From positions 1-64,000 of the forward strand of contig NZ_BJVA01000004.1 in the NCBI RefSeq assembly GCF_007988905.1: a stretch of 64,000 bases of DNA. The letters are read 5' to 3'. The position numbers were made by a program, and so were the translations under genes. Under the pieces are notes generated by a model, which searched no databases, was not told where the DNA came from, and worked only from the letters and a program-made list of their open reading frames with translations. Below, piece after piece: positions 1 to 8,491 of this stretch; positions within the stretch are counted from its first letter, which is position 1, and the number at the start of each line of letters is the position of its first letter. The stretch comes from Gluconobacter kanchanaburiensis NBRC 103587. GTDB lineage: Bacteria > Pseudomonadota > Alphaproteobacteria > Acetobacterales > Acetobacteraceae.

Positions 1-15
1 CGATGAACCCTGAGC

Positions 16-948
16 CTAGTTGACTGGTGTTAAGACTTTTCCTTCATTGAAATAAGTAATGATATTATCCGCTACAAGATTTGCCATGGCGGCTCTGGTT
101 TCAATGGTGGCAGATGCTTGATGCGCTTGCAGAACAACATTGGAAAGAGAAAAAAAATCATGATTAATCTGAGGTTCGTTTTGAAAGACATCCAGACCCG
201 CGCCGGCAATCTCATTTTGACGTAAATATTTAATTAAGGCAGTTTCGTCTACTACAGTGCCACGAGCAATGTTGACCAGTACGCCGTTCTTGCCGAGTGC
301 ATCAAGGATTTCAGCGTTAACCATATTGGTTGACCGAGGCCCACCTGAAACGGCGAGAATGAGGACATCACACCACCCGGCAAGTGCTTTCAGATCAGGT
401 TCGTATCTATATCTGCTTTCCGGGCGAGCACGGGAATTGAAATAAGCAACTTCCATATTGAAAGCTGAAACACGTTTGGCAATCGCTTGTCCAATATGTC
501 CAAAGCCAGCTATTCCAACACGTTTTCCCGTGAGACTATGACCCATCGGGAGTGGAGCACTGGGCCATTTGCCTGCACGTACGAATTGATCATTTGTGAT
601 AATTCCTCGCATGACAGTCATCATGAGCACGATTGCCATATCTGCCACATCGTCAGTCAAAGTATTCTGGGTCGTGGCAACGCGGATATTGCGTCGGCTG
701 GCTTCATTCAGGTCAATGCGGTCCGTACCGACACCATTGACGGAAATTACCTCGAGATTGGGAAGCATATCCATAATTTCTGTTGATACGCCTGATCCGC
801 CACCTGTTGTAACTCCGCGTATGCGGGTTGAGATGGCCTTTAGATTTTCAAGCGAAGTAAATGGATGGATTGTAAAAATTTTCTCAAGTCTTTCACGCAT
901 CACGTCAGGCATGGGATCAATTGCCAGAATATCGGGATATGATGACAT
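16..948 (-). CDS. D-isomer-specific 2-hydroxyacid dehydrogenase
   Basis: Predicted cytosolic NAD(P)H-dependent reductase of 2-keto acids (hydroxypyruvate, glyoxylate or 2-ketogluconate type), 310 aa. The Rossmann motif GFGHIG lies at about residues 148-153, and the catalytic triad of the family is visible as R229 (IARG), E258 (NEP) and H276 (QAHQ). The NSR sequence after the second Rossmann strand suggests NADPH, as in the 2-ketoaldonate reductases of acetic acid bacteria; this is inference. An upstream in-frame extension exists, but the start at 948 has AGGAAAG just upstream and the typical family length. It lies 38 bp downstream of the phosphatase gene and is probably co-transcribed with it. 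The exact substrate cannot be read from sequence. Confidence 0.88.
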   Translation of the reverse strand: MSSYPDILAIDPMPDVMRERLEKIFTIHPFTSLENLKAISTRIRGVTTGGGSGVSTEIMDMLPNLEVISVNGVGTDRIDLNEASRRNIRVATTQNTLTDDVADMAIVLMMTVMRGIITNDQFVRAGKWPSAPLPMGHSLTGKRVGIAGFGHIGQAIAKRVSAFNMEVAYFNSRARPESRYRYEPDLKALAGWCDVLILAVSGGPRSTNMVNAEILDALGKNGVLVNIARGTVVDETALIKYLRQNEIAGAGLDVFQNEPQINHDFFSLSNVVLQAHQASATIETRAAMANLVADNIITYFNEGKVLTPVN

Positions 949-986
949 CGAACTTTCCTTTTTGATTTTTGTGCAAAAAAAATGAA

Positions 987-1454
987 TTAAGGCCGCGGGC
1001 CTAACACGCTTTGTGCCAGTGCCTTGCAGCCGGCTTCCACATCTGCCCACGTTGTGAGGAAACCTTCGTCTGTTCCGTAATAGGGATCAATCACATCCTG
1101 GCCTGCTCGGGTAGAAACATGATCCAGCATCAGGGAAACTTGGGCTCTTGCGTTTTTAGGCTGCATTTGTTTGAGAGCTATCAGATGCGAGTGGTCCAGC
1201 GCGATAATGTGATCAAACCGGAAAAAGTCGTCTTTTGTGACAAGTCTGGCGCGGTGGCTTGTAGCATCAAGACCTTGTTGGGCTGCGACTGCTTGTGCAC
1301 GCGGATCTGGTGCTTCTCCAAGATTCCAGTGTCCGGTACCAGCAGAATCTATATCGAGGGTGAGACCGCGATTATCAGCTTCCCGCCGCATGGCCAGTTC
1401 AGCGAGAGGAGAGCGGCAGATATTGCCTGTGCATACGAAAAGGAAACTGGTCAT
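987..1454 (-). CDS. Low-molecular-weight protein tyrosine phosphatase
   Basis: 155-aa LMW-PTP family protein. The N-terminal P-loop VCTGNICRS supplies the nucleophilic Cys8 and Arg14 (CX5R), and the DPYYG loop near residue 125 supplies the general-acid Asp. The start at 1454 forms an ATGA overlap with the stop of the upstream AEC transporter, which favours it over the in-frame start at 1469 and implies translational coupling. Members dephosphorylate phosphotyrosine proteins, often in exopolysaccharide control, or act as general small phosphatases; no tyrosine kinase or polysaccharide gene is nearby to settle the role. Confidence 0.9.
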   Translation of the reverse strand: MTSFLFVCTGNICRSPLAELAMRREADNRGLTLDIDSAGTGHWNLGEAPDPRAQAVAAQQGLDATSHRARLVTKDDFFRFDHIIALDHSHLIALKQMQPKNARAQVSLMLDHVSTRAGQDVIDPYYGTDEGFLTTWADVEAGCKALAQSVLGPRP

Positions 1455-2431
1455 GCGCCTGTCAGCCATATGAAGAATGCCATAGTGACAATTGAGCTTA
1501 ACGTTCCGAAAAACAGAACGGATGCAATTTCACGTTCAAGCACATGATATCTCATAGCGAGGATTACGTTGATGGAGGCGCTGGGAATAGCCATTGTCAG
1601 CACGCTTTCTTGTAGCGCGGGCATCGGAAGGTGCCATATTCTGGCTATGACGTACACGATGCTTGGAATCACGAGGTTCCTGATGGTGACGACGACGCCG
1701 ACGAGGGGGCTGAATTTCACTTGACGGGTGAACAACACGACGCCTGAGGCGAAAAGTGCTGCACCGCCCGTGGTTCTTCCAAGAAGAAGAAGGGAGCCTT
1801 TCAGAAACTGTGGCAGTGACGCTCCGATGCTGACGAGGATGAGAGCCATCATTGGAACCCACACGACGGGCTCACGGCATGAGTGCATCAGGTGGCCGCA
1901 GAGCTCCCGAAATTCATTGCGAGAGCTTCCGGCCGTTTCAAGACGGTGGCGTGTTCCACGGTCATGTCCCATCAGAATGAGAGTAATGGGTAACTGCACC
2001 AGATTCATGGCAAGGGACGCGATGGAAATTGGCACTGAGCTGGCTGGACCGAAAATCTGACCCAGCACTGGAATGCCGATAAACGGAACTGATGGACCGG
2101 TGATCGTCATTGCAATCAGGGCGGCCTCGCCCAAGCGCCGCCCAAGCAGAGCTCGCAAAATGGTGAAGATAATTCCGTAGCCGCCGATCATGGCCAGAAG
2201 AATCAGCGCTGCGACTGGTCCTGCTGCGAGGACTTCATTTCTCGGAGTGCTGAGGATGGAGGCAAGCAACTCTAGAGGGAGAGCATACAACATGACCAGA
2301 CGCGTGAGGACGCCCGCCTGCTGAGCGTCAAAATCCTTTCGAAATGCCGCAAAATATCCCAGCCCGAGTGTGACAAGAATCGGGAGAATGGACTGAACGA
2401 TCGTCAGCAGCAGGGCAGGCGAGTTCGTCAT
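1451..2431 (-). CDS. AEC-family transporter (auxin efflux carrier fold)
   Basis: 326-aa inner-membrane protein, almost entirely hydrophobic with about ten predicted membrane segments in two halves separated by a charged central loop near residues 155-185. The pattern matches the AEC / malonate permease family (PF03547), whose bacterial members export or import organic acids. It is the first gene of a three-gene minus-strand set with a phosphatase and a 2-hydroxyacid dehydrogenase, so transport of a keto or hydroxy acid is a reasonable inference. The ATG at 2431 lies about 110 bp from the divergent gene at 2543, so the two share a promoter region. Confidence 0.85.
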   Translation of the reverse strand: MTNSPALLLTIVQSILPILVTLGLGYFAAFRKDFDAQQAGVLTRLVMLYALPLELLASILSTPRNEVLAAGPVAALILLAMIGGYGIIFTILRALLGRRLGEAALIAMTITGPSVPFIGIPVLGQIFGPASSVPISIASLAMNLVQLPITLILMGHDRGTRHRLETAGSSRNEFRELCGHLMHSCREPVVWVPMMALILVSIGASLPQFLKGSLLLLGRTTGGAALFASGVVLFTRQVKFSPLVGVVVTIRNLVIPSIVYVIARIWHLPMPALQESVLTMAIPSASINVILAMRYHVLEREIASVLFFGTLSSIVTMAFFIWLTGA

Positions 2432-2542
2432 AGATGATCCATCAGAAGAAAAATCCGGTCAGGAAAGGATCATCTTTCGTAATGGTCGGTCTGACATTCG
2501 TCTATCCCTGAGACAGATGACAGTTGACCGCGGGCCTAGAGA

Positions 2543-2905
2543 ATGGCTTTGTGGAGTGATATTGTCCTCTTTCGATCGGTGTCAGATCACGTCATGCAAT
2601 CCATACTCGATACATTGTGGGGTCTGATTCTGGGGCTGTTGGGTGTGGTGGTCGCAGGCGTGGCCATCATTGAAGTGATGGCACGAAGCGTGCTGTCCGG
2701 GCTGGGGATCCAGGGAACCTCACAGACCGTTCTGCTGTTTCTGCTCCTGGGCGGCCTGATCGTGGCGGCGTTCAGGCTTTTTGGCCGACTGTTCGCAGTC
2801 CTGCTGGTCGCGGCTTTTTGCGTGTATTTTCTGCACGTTGTTTTCGGGTTTCTGAGCGGCGCCCTTATTCCTGTTCAGACGCCGGCCGGAACGACCGACA
2901 TCTGA
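2543..2905 (+). CDS. Small integral membrane protein, unknown function
   Basis: 120 aa with three hydrophobic stretches, roughly residues 22-48, 61-78 and 80-105, and a short polar C-terminus. I do not recognise the family. The start is uncertain: ATG at 2543 has a poor ribosome binding site and an in-frame ATG at 2594 would begin just before the first membrane segment. It is divergent from the AEC transporter and convergent with acs, only 11 bp separating the two stop codons. Confidence 0.6.
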   Translation: MALWSDIVLFRSVSDHVMQSILDTLWGLILGLLGVVVAGVAIIEVMARSVLSGLGIQGTSQTVLLFLLLGGLIVAAFRLFGRLFAVLLVAAFCVYFLHVVFGFLSGALIPVQTPAGTTDI

Positions 2906-2918
2906 GACGTGAGATGTC
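2897..2918. terminator. Short stem-loop between convergent genes
   Basis: GACATCT (2897-2903) pairs with AGATGTC (2912-2918) around an 8-nt loop. It overlaps the ends of both convergent genes. There is no clear T-run, so it may be only a weak bidirectional terminator. Confidence 0.35.
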
Positions 2919-4824
2919 AGCTCTTTGTGGACTGGACAAGCTCAACCAGAGCCACAACGATTTCCGGGTTGGCGAGCGTAGACAGGTCTCCAAAGCCCTC
3001 GGTCTCACCACAGGCGATCTTGCGGAGAAGGCGTCGGACATTCTTGCCAGAACGTGTTTTGGGAAGATCCGGTACGATATGAATATGCTCTGGTGCCGCG
3101 TAACGCCCTACCTTTGAGGTAATGGCTTTCACTGCCCTTATATGAAGATCTTCTGGCGCTTCGGCGCGCGGAACGACATAGACGACGATCCCTTGGCCCT
3201 TCAGGTCGTGAGGAACACCGATTGCTGCGCTTTCTGCAATGGTAGGTTCTGTGGCCAGAGCGTCTTCGATTTCTGCCGAGCCGATACGGTGTCCCGAGAC
3301 ATTGATGACGTCATCTACACGTCCCGTGATCCAGTAATAGCCGTCTTCGTCCCGTCGGGCGCCGTCGCCAGTAAAGTAAAAGCCGGGGTAAGGTTGTAGA
3401 TAGGTGCGTTCGAAGAGGGTTGCGTCTTTCCAGATGGAGATTGCCCGTCCGGGCCAGGACCCGCGCAGACACAGCACACCTTCAGTCGCGCCCGCCTTTG
3501 GAACCCCCTGTTCGTCAAGCAGAACAGGATGGATGCCGGGAAGGGGAAGTGTAGCCGATGCCGGTTTTTCCGTGACAGCGCCAGGCACTGGAGAAATCAT
3601 GATCCCGCCGCTTTCTGTCTGCCACCAGGTGTCCACAAAAGCGCACCGTCCGCCTCCGACATGGTTGTTAAACCACGACCAGGCTTCCTGACTGATAGGC
3701 TCGCCTACTGTTCCAAGAACCCGAAGAGACGACAGATCGTAACGTTGTACAACGTCATCGCCCTCGCGCATGAGTGCGCGGATGGCAGTAGGGGATGTAT
3801 AGAACGTCGTGACTTTATGGTCTTGGATAACGTTCCACCAGCGTCCGGGGCTGGGATGGGACGGCATGCCTTCGAACAGCAGCACGGTCCCGCCATTCAG
3901 TAGTGGCCCGTAAACGCCATACGTATGACCGGTGATCCAGCCGATATCGGCTGTGCACCAGAAAATATCACCGTCCTGATGGTCGAAAACCAGGTCATGA
4001 GTATAGGACGCCCAGACCAGATAGCCCCCTGTGCCATGAACAATTCCCTTCGGCTTGCCTGTGCTGCCCGACGTATAAAGCAGAAAGAGTGGAGCACAGG
4101 ACGGCATGTGCTGCGGCGTACAGTCAGACGACGCCGCGTCCAGAAGTGGTGAAAGCCACTGGTCACGTCCTGCGTCCATGCTCACGTCATCTTCCGTGAC
4201 GCTCACCACCAGAACATGGCGGATGGAGTGTGCATCAGGATGAAGGGCAAGGGCAGCATCGAGGGTTGTTTTGAATGGAATGCGTTTGGCGCCCCGACGT
4301 CCCACGTTTGCCGTAACGGCAACAACTGCGCCGCTATCTGCCAATCTATCGGCAATGGCTTCTGGGGAGAACCCTCCGAACAGAACGACGTGAATGGCGC
4401 CAATGCGCGCGCAGGCGAGCATTGCGATGGGGCCTTCGGGGACGGAAGGAAGATGGATGGCGACTCGGTCGCCTATTTTCACCCCAAGGCTGCGCAGCAC
4501 ATTCGCCATACGACAGACGCGTTCGTGAAGCGCCTTATAGGTAAGGCGGAGAACGTTACCTGTATCTTCGGCCTGCCAGATCAGGGCATTCTGATTTCCG
4601 CGTTTCTCAAGATGCCGGTCCAGGCAGTTGACGCTCGCATTGAGAGCGCCATCCGCGAACCACCCCTTTTCTTTACAATATGCCGCGCTTGGTTCGGCAG
4701 TCCACGTCAGGCGTCTGCCTTCACGTTCCCAGTAGAGCTCCGGTTGGGCTGCGGCATTTGTTGTCAGGGCGTTGTAATCCGCCGGTGATAGACGAAATGT
4801 GTGAGGGTGAGAGGAAAGAGACAT
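2917..4824 (-). CDS. acs: Acetyl-CoA synthetase (AMP-forming)
   Basis: 635-aa ANL-superfamily adenylate-forming enzyme that activates acetate (possibly also propionate) with ATP and CoA. Visible signatures: the phosphate loop YTSGSTGKPKG near residue 250, the acetate-pocket motif DTWWQTESG near 400, the hinge and C-terminal lid beginning at GRVDDVINVSGHR, and the catalytic, acetylation-prone lysine near residue 594 in PKTRSGKNVRR. N-terminal and C-terminal domains are complete and the length is normal for Acs. Its upstream region holds a perfect 14-bp palindrome next to a -10-like hexamer. It stands alone on the minus strand, downstream of the tRNA-Arg gene. Acetate assimilation fits an acetic acid bacterium. 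Confidence 0.93.
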   Translation of the reverse strand: MSLSSHPHTFRLSPADYNALTTNAAAQPELYWEREGRRLTWTAEPSAAYCKEKGWFADGALNASVNCLDRHLEKRGNQNALIWQAEDTGNVLRLTYKALHERVCRMANVLRSLGVKIGDRVAIHLPSVPEGPIAMLACARIGAIHVVLFGGFSPEAIADRLADSGAVVAVTANVGRRGAKRIPFKTTLDAALALHPDAHSIRHVLVVSVTEDDVSMDAGRDQWLSPLLDAASSDCTPQHMPSCAPLFLLYTSGSTGKPKGIVHGTGGYLVWASYTHDLVFDHQDGDIFWCTADIGWITGHTYGVYGPLLNGGTVLLFEGMPSHPSPGRWWNVIQDHKVTTFYTSPTAIRALMREGDDVVQRYDLSSLRVLGTVGEPISQEAWSWFNNHVGGGRCAFVDTWWQTESGGIMISPVPGAVTEKPASATLPLPGIHPVLLDEQGVPKAGATEGVLCLRGSWPGRAISIWKDATLFERTYLQPYPGFYFTGDGARRDEDGYYWITGRVDDVINVSGHRIGSAEIEDALATEPTIAESAAIGVPHDLKGQGIVVYVVPRAEAPEDLHIRAVKAITSKVGRYAAPEHIHIVPDLPKTRSGKNVRRLLRKIACGETEGFGDLSTLANPEIVVALVELVQSTKS

Positions 4825-4873
4825 GGACCTGAAACCTTACGCACAGAAAACAAACGCCATGAAGCGAGCGTGC

Positions 4874-4900
4874 TGTTATATTGGGCTTACGGGCCCGTAA
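4874..4900 (-). promoter_or_regulatory. Candidate acs promoter with palindromic operator
   Basis: On the minus strand the hexamer TATAAC (4880-4875) lies about 50 bp upstream of the acs ATG. A perfect 14-bp palindrome TTACGGGCCCGTAA (4887-4900) sits where the spacer and -35 element would fall. A dimeric regulator binding there would block or modulate the polymerase. The palindrome is seen directly; its function is inferred. Confidence 0.45.
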
Positions 4901-5018
4901 ACAGAGAGAATTTCAAATCCAGGAGCATATCAAAGAAAATCGTCCGGATGTGTCTCCGGCCGCAGATGCCTGTCGTTCAGTAAAACTGTCAGGGTAGGTA
5001 GGGCTTTTTTTGTTCGTA

Positions 5019-5327
5019 TGGTGTCCGCGAGAGGATTCGAACCTCCGGCCCCAGGATTCTTACCACTTCGGTTTTCACCGCCACGCTATCAAGCGTGTTC
5101 GTGGTCTGGACTGTCTCTTCACCACGGTCACAAACGGGACCAAGGTGTCGCCCGTACAGTCTCTACACCTTCTTTCCGGCGAACCGGAGAGCTTGGCTCG
5201 GGATTGGCACGATCAAGACGATCAGAGCGTTCCCCGAATTTGAGCGAATCCACCATGCAGTTTCCGGACATGGCGCCCAATTCATACCTTAGGAATCCTG
5301 TGCTCTATCCTGCTGAGCTACGCGGAC
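5019..5327 (-). tRNA. tRNA-Arg(CCU), interrupted by a group I intron
   Basis: The 5' exon is 5327-5291 and the 3' exon 5058-5019. Spliced, they give a complete cloverleaf: acceptor GTCCGCG/CGCGGAC, D-stem GCTC/GAGC, anticodon stem CAGGA/TCCTG with loop TTCCTAA (anticodon CCU, arginine), T-arm GGAGG-TTCGAAT-CCTCT, discriminator A and an encoded CCA (5021-5019). Without removing 232 nt, no anticodon arm can form. The break lies between anticodon base 36 and base 37, the classic site of the alphaproteobacterial tRNA-Arg(CCU) intron. No other tRNA copy is visible in the window. Confidence 0.95.
5059..5290 (-). ncRNA. Self-splicing group I intron (Azoarcus-type, IC3-like)
   Basis: The 232-nt intron carries no open reading frame. 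P1 is visible: exon CCU plus intron AA (5293-5289) pairs with UUGGG (5280-5276), placing the diagnostic U.G wobble at the 5' splice site. P7 is GACTGT (5161-5156) with ACAGTC (5114-5109). Core segments GAGCCAAGC, GAAGGTGTAGAGACT and GTGGTGAAG match what I recall of the Azoarcus tRNA-Ile intron core. The intron ends in G (5059), the omega-G. Activity is inferred from these conserved elements. Confidence 0.92.
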
Positions 5328-5713
5328 GAACCGCTACTTCTTATCTCTGCTTGAATATTTCCGCAACCTTGATGCACTGTTTCAGTGTCCTGAGCGTTCT
5401 GGGAGGGGCTGCTTACAGGGAAATCAGGGCAGGGTGTTTCGGCTCTTTCAACGTTTTTTGGATACGTTAAGTGTCAGGGGCATCGTTACGGCCTTGCAAG
5501 GCGCCTTTTTTCCATCAAAAAGGTGTTCTGTTTTCTGGTAGCACCAAATCCTGAGTAGGATCGATCGCGTTTGCGTCCGGATATCCTACACAATACCTCT
5601 CATGTAGGGGGTTTTGCAGGTTTGACCGGGTTGAGAATTGCCATGATCTGCACTGTTGACGACCAAACCGCCAAAAGGCGCGAACGCCTCATACCCTCTC
5701 TGAGCTGGGGCTG
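5328..5713. other. Intergenic region, tRNA-Arg to BTAD regulator
   Basis: 386 bp without a supportable gene. It must hold the promoters of the minus-strand tRNA and the plus-strand regulator, but no convincing -35/-10 pair stands out. Overlapping palindromes GCCTTGCAAGGC (5491-5502) and AAGGCGCCTT precede a T-run at 5506-5511. CCTACA/TGTAGG repeats flank 5585-5608. A small hairpin AGGCG-CGAA-CGCCT lies about 25 bp before the regulator start. Confidence 0.5.
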
Positions 5714-7834
5714 ATGGTGGAAGTGACCAAGATGACTGATTCTTCATCCAGTCACGTCCGCGAGACTGATCCTACGCTTCTGCGTTTGAAACTGATTGGG
5801 CAGATGGAGGCAAAAACGCTTACTGGAGAGAGCGTTCTTCCGGTTGGCGGTAAGACACGGGCTCTCCTTGCTGTTCTTGCACTGTCTGACCGGAAGCCGG
5901 TTCTGCGGTCGCGGCTCGCTGAGCTGCTGTGGAGCCAGCGTCCGGAAGAAATGGCCCGTGCTTCCCTTAGGCAGGAAATTCACAGACTTCTGGACGCCTT
6001 GAGCCCACTGGGTGTGGATGTCATTGACGTTCAGCGGCACTCTCTTACGCTGAAGCCGGCGCTCACCTCGGTAGATGCGGAGAGACTGCTGACTGCCAGC
6101 TCGCGGACGATCGACGGCATTACCGTGCTCGAAGAGCCTCTTCTTGGTGAACTCGCGGGTGTGGATCCGGCGTTGGATGACTGGCTTTTTCAGCAAAGGG
6201 AGCGGCTTTGCGTCCATCTTCGGAATGTCTACGAGAATGCTGTCCTGGAGCTGACAGATCCTGATCAGGTCGACGAGGTGGCGGAACGTCTGTTGAAATT
6301 CGATAACCTCAATGAAACGGCCTGGCGTGCAAAAATCCAGACGGCGCTCCATCGAGGTGACCATACGCGCGCCGCAGGGCTGGCAGAACAGCTGACACAG
6401 CTTTTTAACACGTTCGATGGACATTCCATGGCGCCTGCAACGCAATCGTTGATTGCGGGTATTTCCATGGAACAGGGAGGTACTGAGGCGCACCGCGACT
6501 TTCCGGGGGCGTCAACATCTTCTGCAGGAGATGCGTCATTAGGTTTTGCGGGACGGCCGGATCCCATGCTCGCACTGCCTCTCCATTATACGACCATGGA
6601 GGGTTCCGCCGCGGAGCCAAGAAGAATCGCTTTGGTTTTTCTTCCGCCTCTTTGTGCGGATGAAACGTTGATGGATCACGGGCAGGCGGTTCGCGATCAC
6701 CTCGAACTCATCTTCGTCCACATGGGAACCTTTGATATTCTGGCTGCCCCGGTCGTCCCGCTGCCGGATCCCGTACAGGCTTCCGCTGTTTGTCGGGGGA
6801 TGGGAGCGGATTACATCATATCCGGCATGCTGCGGCGCAGTCCGGACCACGCGAATAACCGTCTGATCCTACGTGTGTTGGATGCCCGGCGTCATGGTGT
6901 TATTGTCTGGGGCACACATTACGACTTTCCCGGAGCGGGTCCTGAAACGGCGGAAAGCAGCCTGCTGACCCCAGCGCAGGCGATGCAATGGAACCTCTTT
7001 GTTGCCGAGGCGCGGCGTATTACCGGACGTCCTGACGCGGAGCTTTCGGCCTTGGGCATGGGGCTCAGGGCATTCATGCTTCTTCTGCGTCATGACGTAT
7101 CTTTTTTTGAAAGGGTAGGGGGGCTGCTTGAAGGTGCCTTCAACCTTGATGCCGATGACGGTGCAATCGCACTTATTGATGCGCTCTATTGTTATATCTG
7201 GTATCTGAATGACTGGAGTGAGGATGCTGATGCCATCCTTGAGCGGGGGCTGAAAAAAGTCCGGGACGCTATTTCCCTGCTGCCGGATCTGCACGCCGTT
7301 GAAGTGCTTCTTGCCACCTATCTTATGCATGATCCGGCTCGCCACACTACCGCGCTCTCTGTCGCTCGTGCCGCCGAAGCGGGAATCCTGAAAAACGATC
7401 GCAATCACAGGGATTCACCGGATTATCTTCTGGTCCGGATCGTTCTGGATCTGCTGGAAGGAAACCCGAGATCGGCAGCGAAAACCGTCAGGGTTCTTAC
7501 GGAAAATACCTGCCGTTCCCAGTTTCTGGAACTGCTGAGGCCTGTATTCATGATGGTCCTGCTGATCGGGGACGACTATCAGGAAGTGATTGCGATGGGC
7601 CGACTGTTCTGTGGTATTTTCCCGGCCTGCCCAAGTGTCTTGGTCTATTACCTCGTGGCGCTCGTAGAACTCGGGGATTTCCCGGAAGAGGCAGCGCGGG
7701 TCCGTCGACATCTGATGCGACTGGCTCCTGACCTGACAGTAGCGAAAATCATGTCGCGTTTTTCTTTTGTGTCACAGTCCCGTCGCGAGACCCTGGCTGA
7801 CGCTCTTCAGAAGGCCGGATTGCCTGTCAGCTAG
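5714..7834 (+). CDS. SARP/BTAD-type transcriptional regulator with FlgO/TolB-like domain
   Basis: 706-aa predicted cytosolic regulator. Residues about 23-113 form an OmpR-like winged helix (KTRALLAVLAL, RLAELLW, RASLRQEIHRL), followed by a bacterial transcriptional activation domain of helical repeats at about 118-225. After a polar linker, residues about 298-400 (beginning RRIALVFLPPL, with GADYIISGMLRR) resemble the TolB/FlgO-like module often joined to BTAD or CadC regulators, and the remaining 300 residues are helical, TPR-like. There is no receiver domain, kinase or cyclase motif. The start may be 5714 or the ATG at 5732. It is monocistronic, and its targets cannot be named from context. 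Such regulators are best known from actinomycetes but also occur in proteobacteria. Confidence 0.75.
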   Translation: MVEVTKMTDSSSSHVRETDPTLLRLKLIGQMEAKTLTGESVLPVGGKTRALLAVLALSDRKPVLRSRLAELLWSQRPEEMARASLRQEIHRLLDALSPLGVDVIDVQRHSLTLKPALTSVDAERLLTASSRTIDGITVLEEPLLGELAGVDPALDDWLFQQRERLCVHLRNVYENAVLELTDPDQVDEVAERLLKFDNLNETAWRAKIQTALHRGDHTRAAGLAEQLTQLFNTFDGHSMAPATQSLIAGISMEQGGTEAHRDFPGASTSSAGDASLGFAGRPDPMLALPLHYTTMEGSAAEPRRIALVFLPPLCADETLMDHGQAVRDHLELIFVHMGTFDILAAPVVPLPDPVQASAVCRGMGADYIISGMLRRSPDHANNRLILRVLDARRHGVIVWGTHYDFPGAGPETAESSLLTPAQAMQWNLFVAEARRITGRPDAELSALGMGLRAFMLLLRHDVSFFERVGGLLEGAFNLDADDGAIALIDALYCYIWYLNDWSEDADAILERGLKKVRDAISLLPDLHAVEVLLATYLMHDPARHTTALSVARAAEAGILKNDRNHRDSPDYLLVRIVLDLLEGNPRSAAKTVRVLTENTCRSQFLELLRPVFMMVLLIGDDYQEVIAMGRLFCGIFPACPSVLVYYLVALVELGDFPEEAARVRRHLMRLAPDLTVAKIMSRFSFVSQSRRETLADALQKAGLPVS

Positions 7835-7968
7835 GAACATCTTGCGCAGGTGCTTGGCCTTGTGACGCCAGCGCGATATGAACAGTCAAACGGAAGTTGC
7901 CGGTTACAGACCTCGCCAGTCTGTATCCTTGCTTGTGACCGGCCCTGGCGCGGCCCGCAGGACCACAC

Positions 7969-8484
7969 ATGATGTCTCGCACCCAGTTGACTGTTCATCG
8001 TCCCCATCCTCGATCCGCTCGTATAGTTCTTGGTCTTCTGACGCTTGGTGCGCTTGCTGCCTGTGGTGGAGGACGTGACCCCAGCACGCTGACGGCGCCC
8101 CGCAATCATCTTCTGGGTGTTGATCGTGGCGCAGAAGGTGGCGCAGATGAGCTTCGGGGAGGGGTCAACGCCTATCTCTGGCGTGGCGCGATCGATACCC
8201 TGTCCTTTATGCCTCTTGCTTCTGCGGATGCCGTCGGTGGTGTGATCCTGACGGACTGGTATCAGCCATCGGCGAGTCAGAACGAACGCTTCAAGATTGC
8301 GGCTTACGTCCTTGATCGACGCCTTCGCTCCGATGCGCTCCGGGTTTCAGTCTTCCGGCAGGTGCTGCAGGATGGACAGTGGGAAGACACGCCCGTTTCC
8401 GCCACAACGACATCCGACATTACAACCCGTATCCTGACGCGTGCTCGTCAGTTGCGTGCCGAAAACGGTGAGCGGGACAACTGA
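7969..8484 (+). CDS. DUF3576-family lipoprotein
   Basis: 171 aa with a signal peptide and lipobox LAAC (Cys32), so probably a lipid-anchored envelope protein. The body ([39 protein letters not shown]) matches the DUF3576 family, which in many alphaproteobacteria precedes leuS, as here. The start at 7969 follows AGGA by 7 nt; 7972 is an alternative ATG. The stop lies 7 bp before the leuS ATG, so the genes are probably co-transcribed. Its role is unknown, but location beside lptE suggests outer-membrane biology. Confidence 0.8.
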   Translation: MMSRTQLTVHRPHPRSARIVLGLLTLGALAACGGGRDPSTLTAPRNHLLGVDRGAEGGADELRGGVNAYLWRGAIDTLSFMPLASADAVGGVILTDWYQPSASQNERFKIAAYVLDRRLRSDALRVSVFRQVLQDGQWEDTPVSATTTSDITTRILTRARQLRAENGERDN

Positions 8485-8491
8485 GATAAAC

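Noticed and set aside
5010-5470. Plus-strand open frames across the tRNA region
   Set aside because: They read the antisense of the tRNA and intron. The structured RNA on the other strand explains the sequence.
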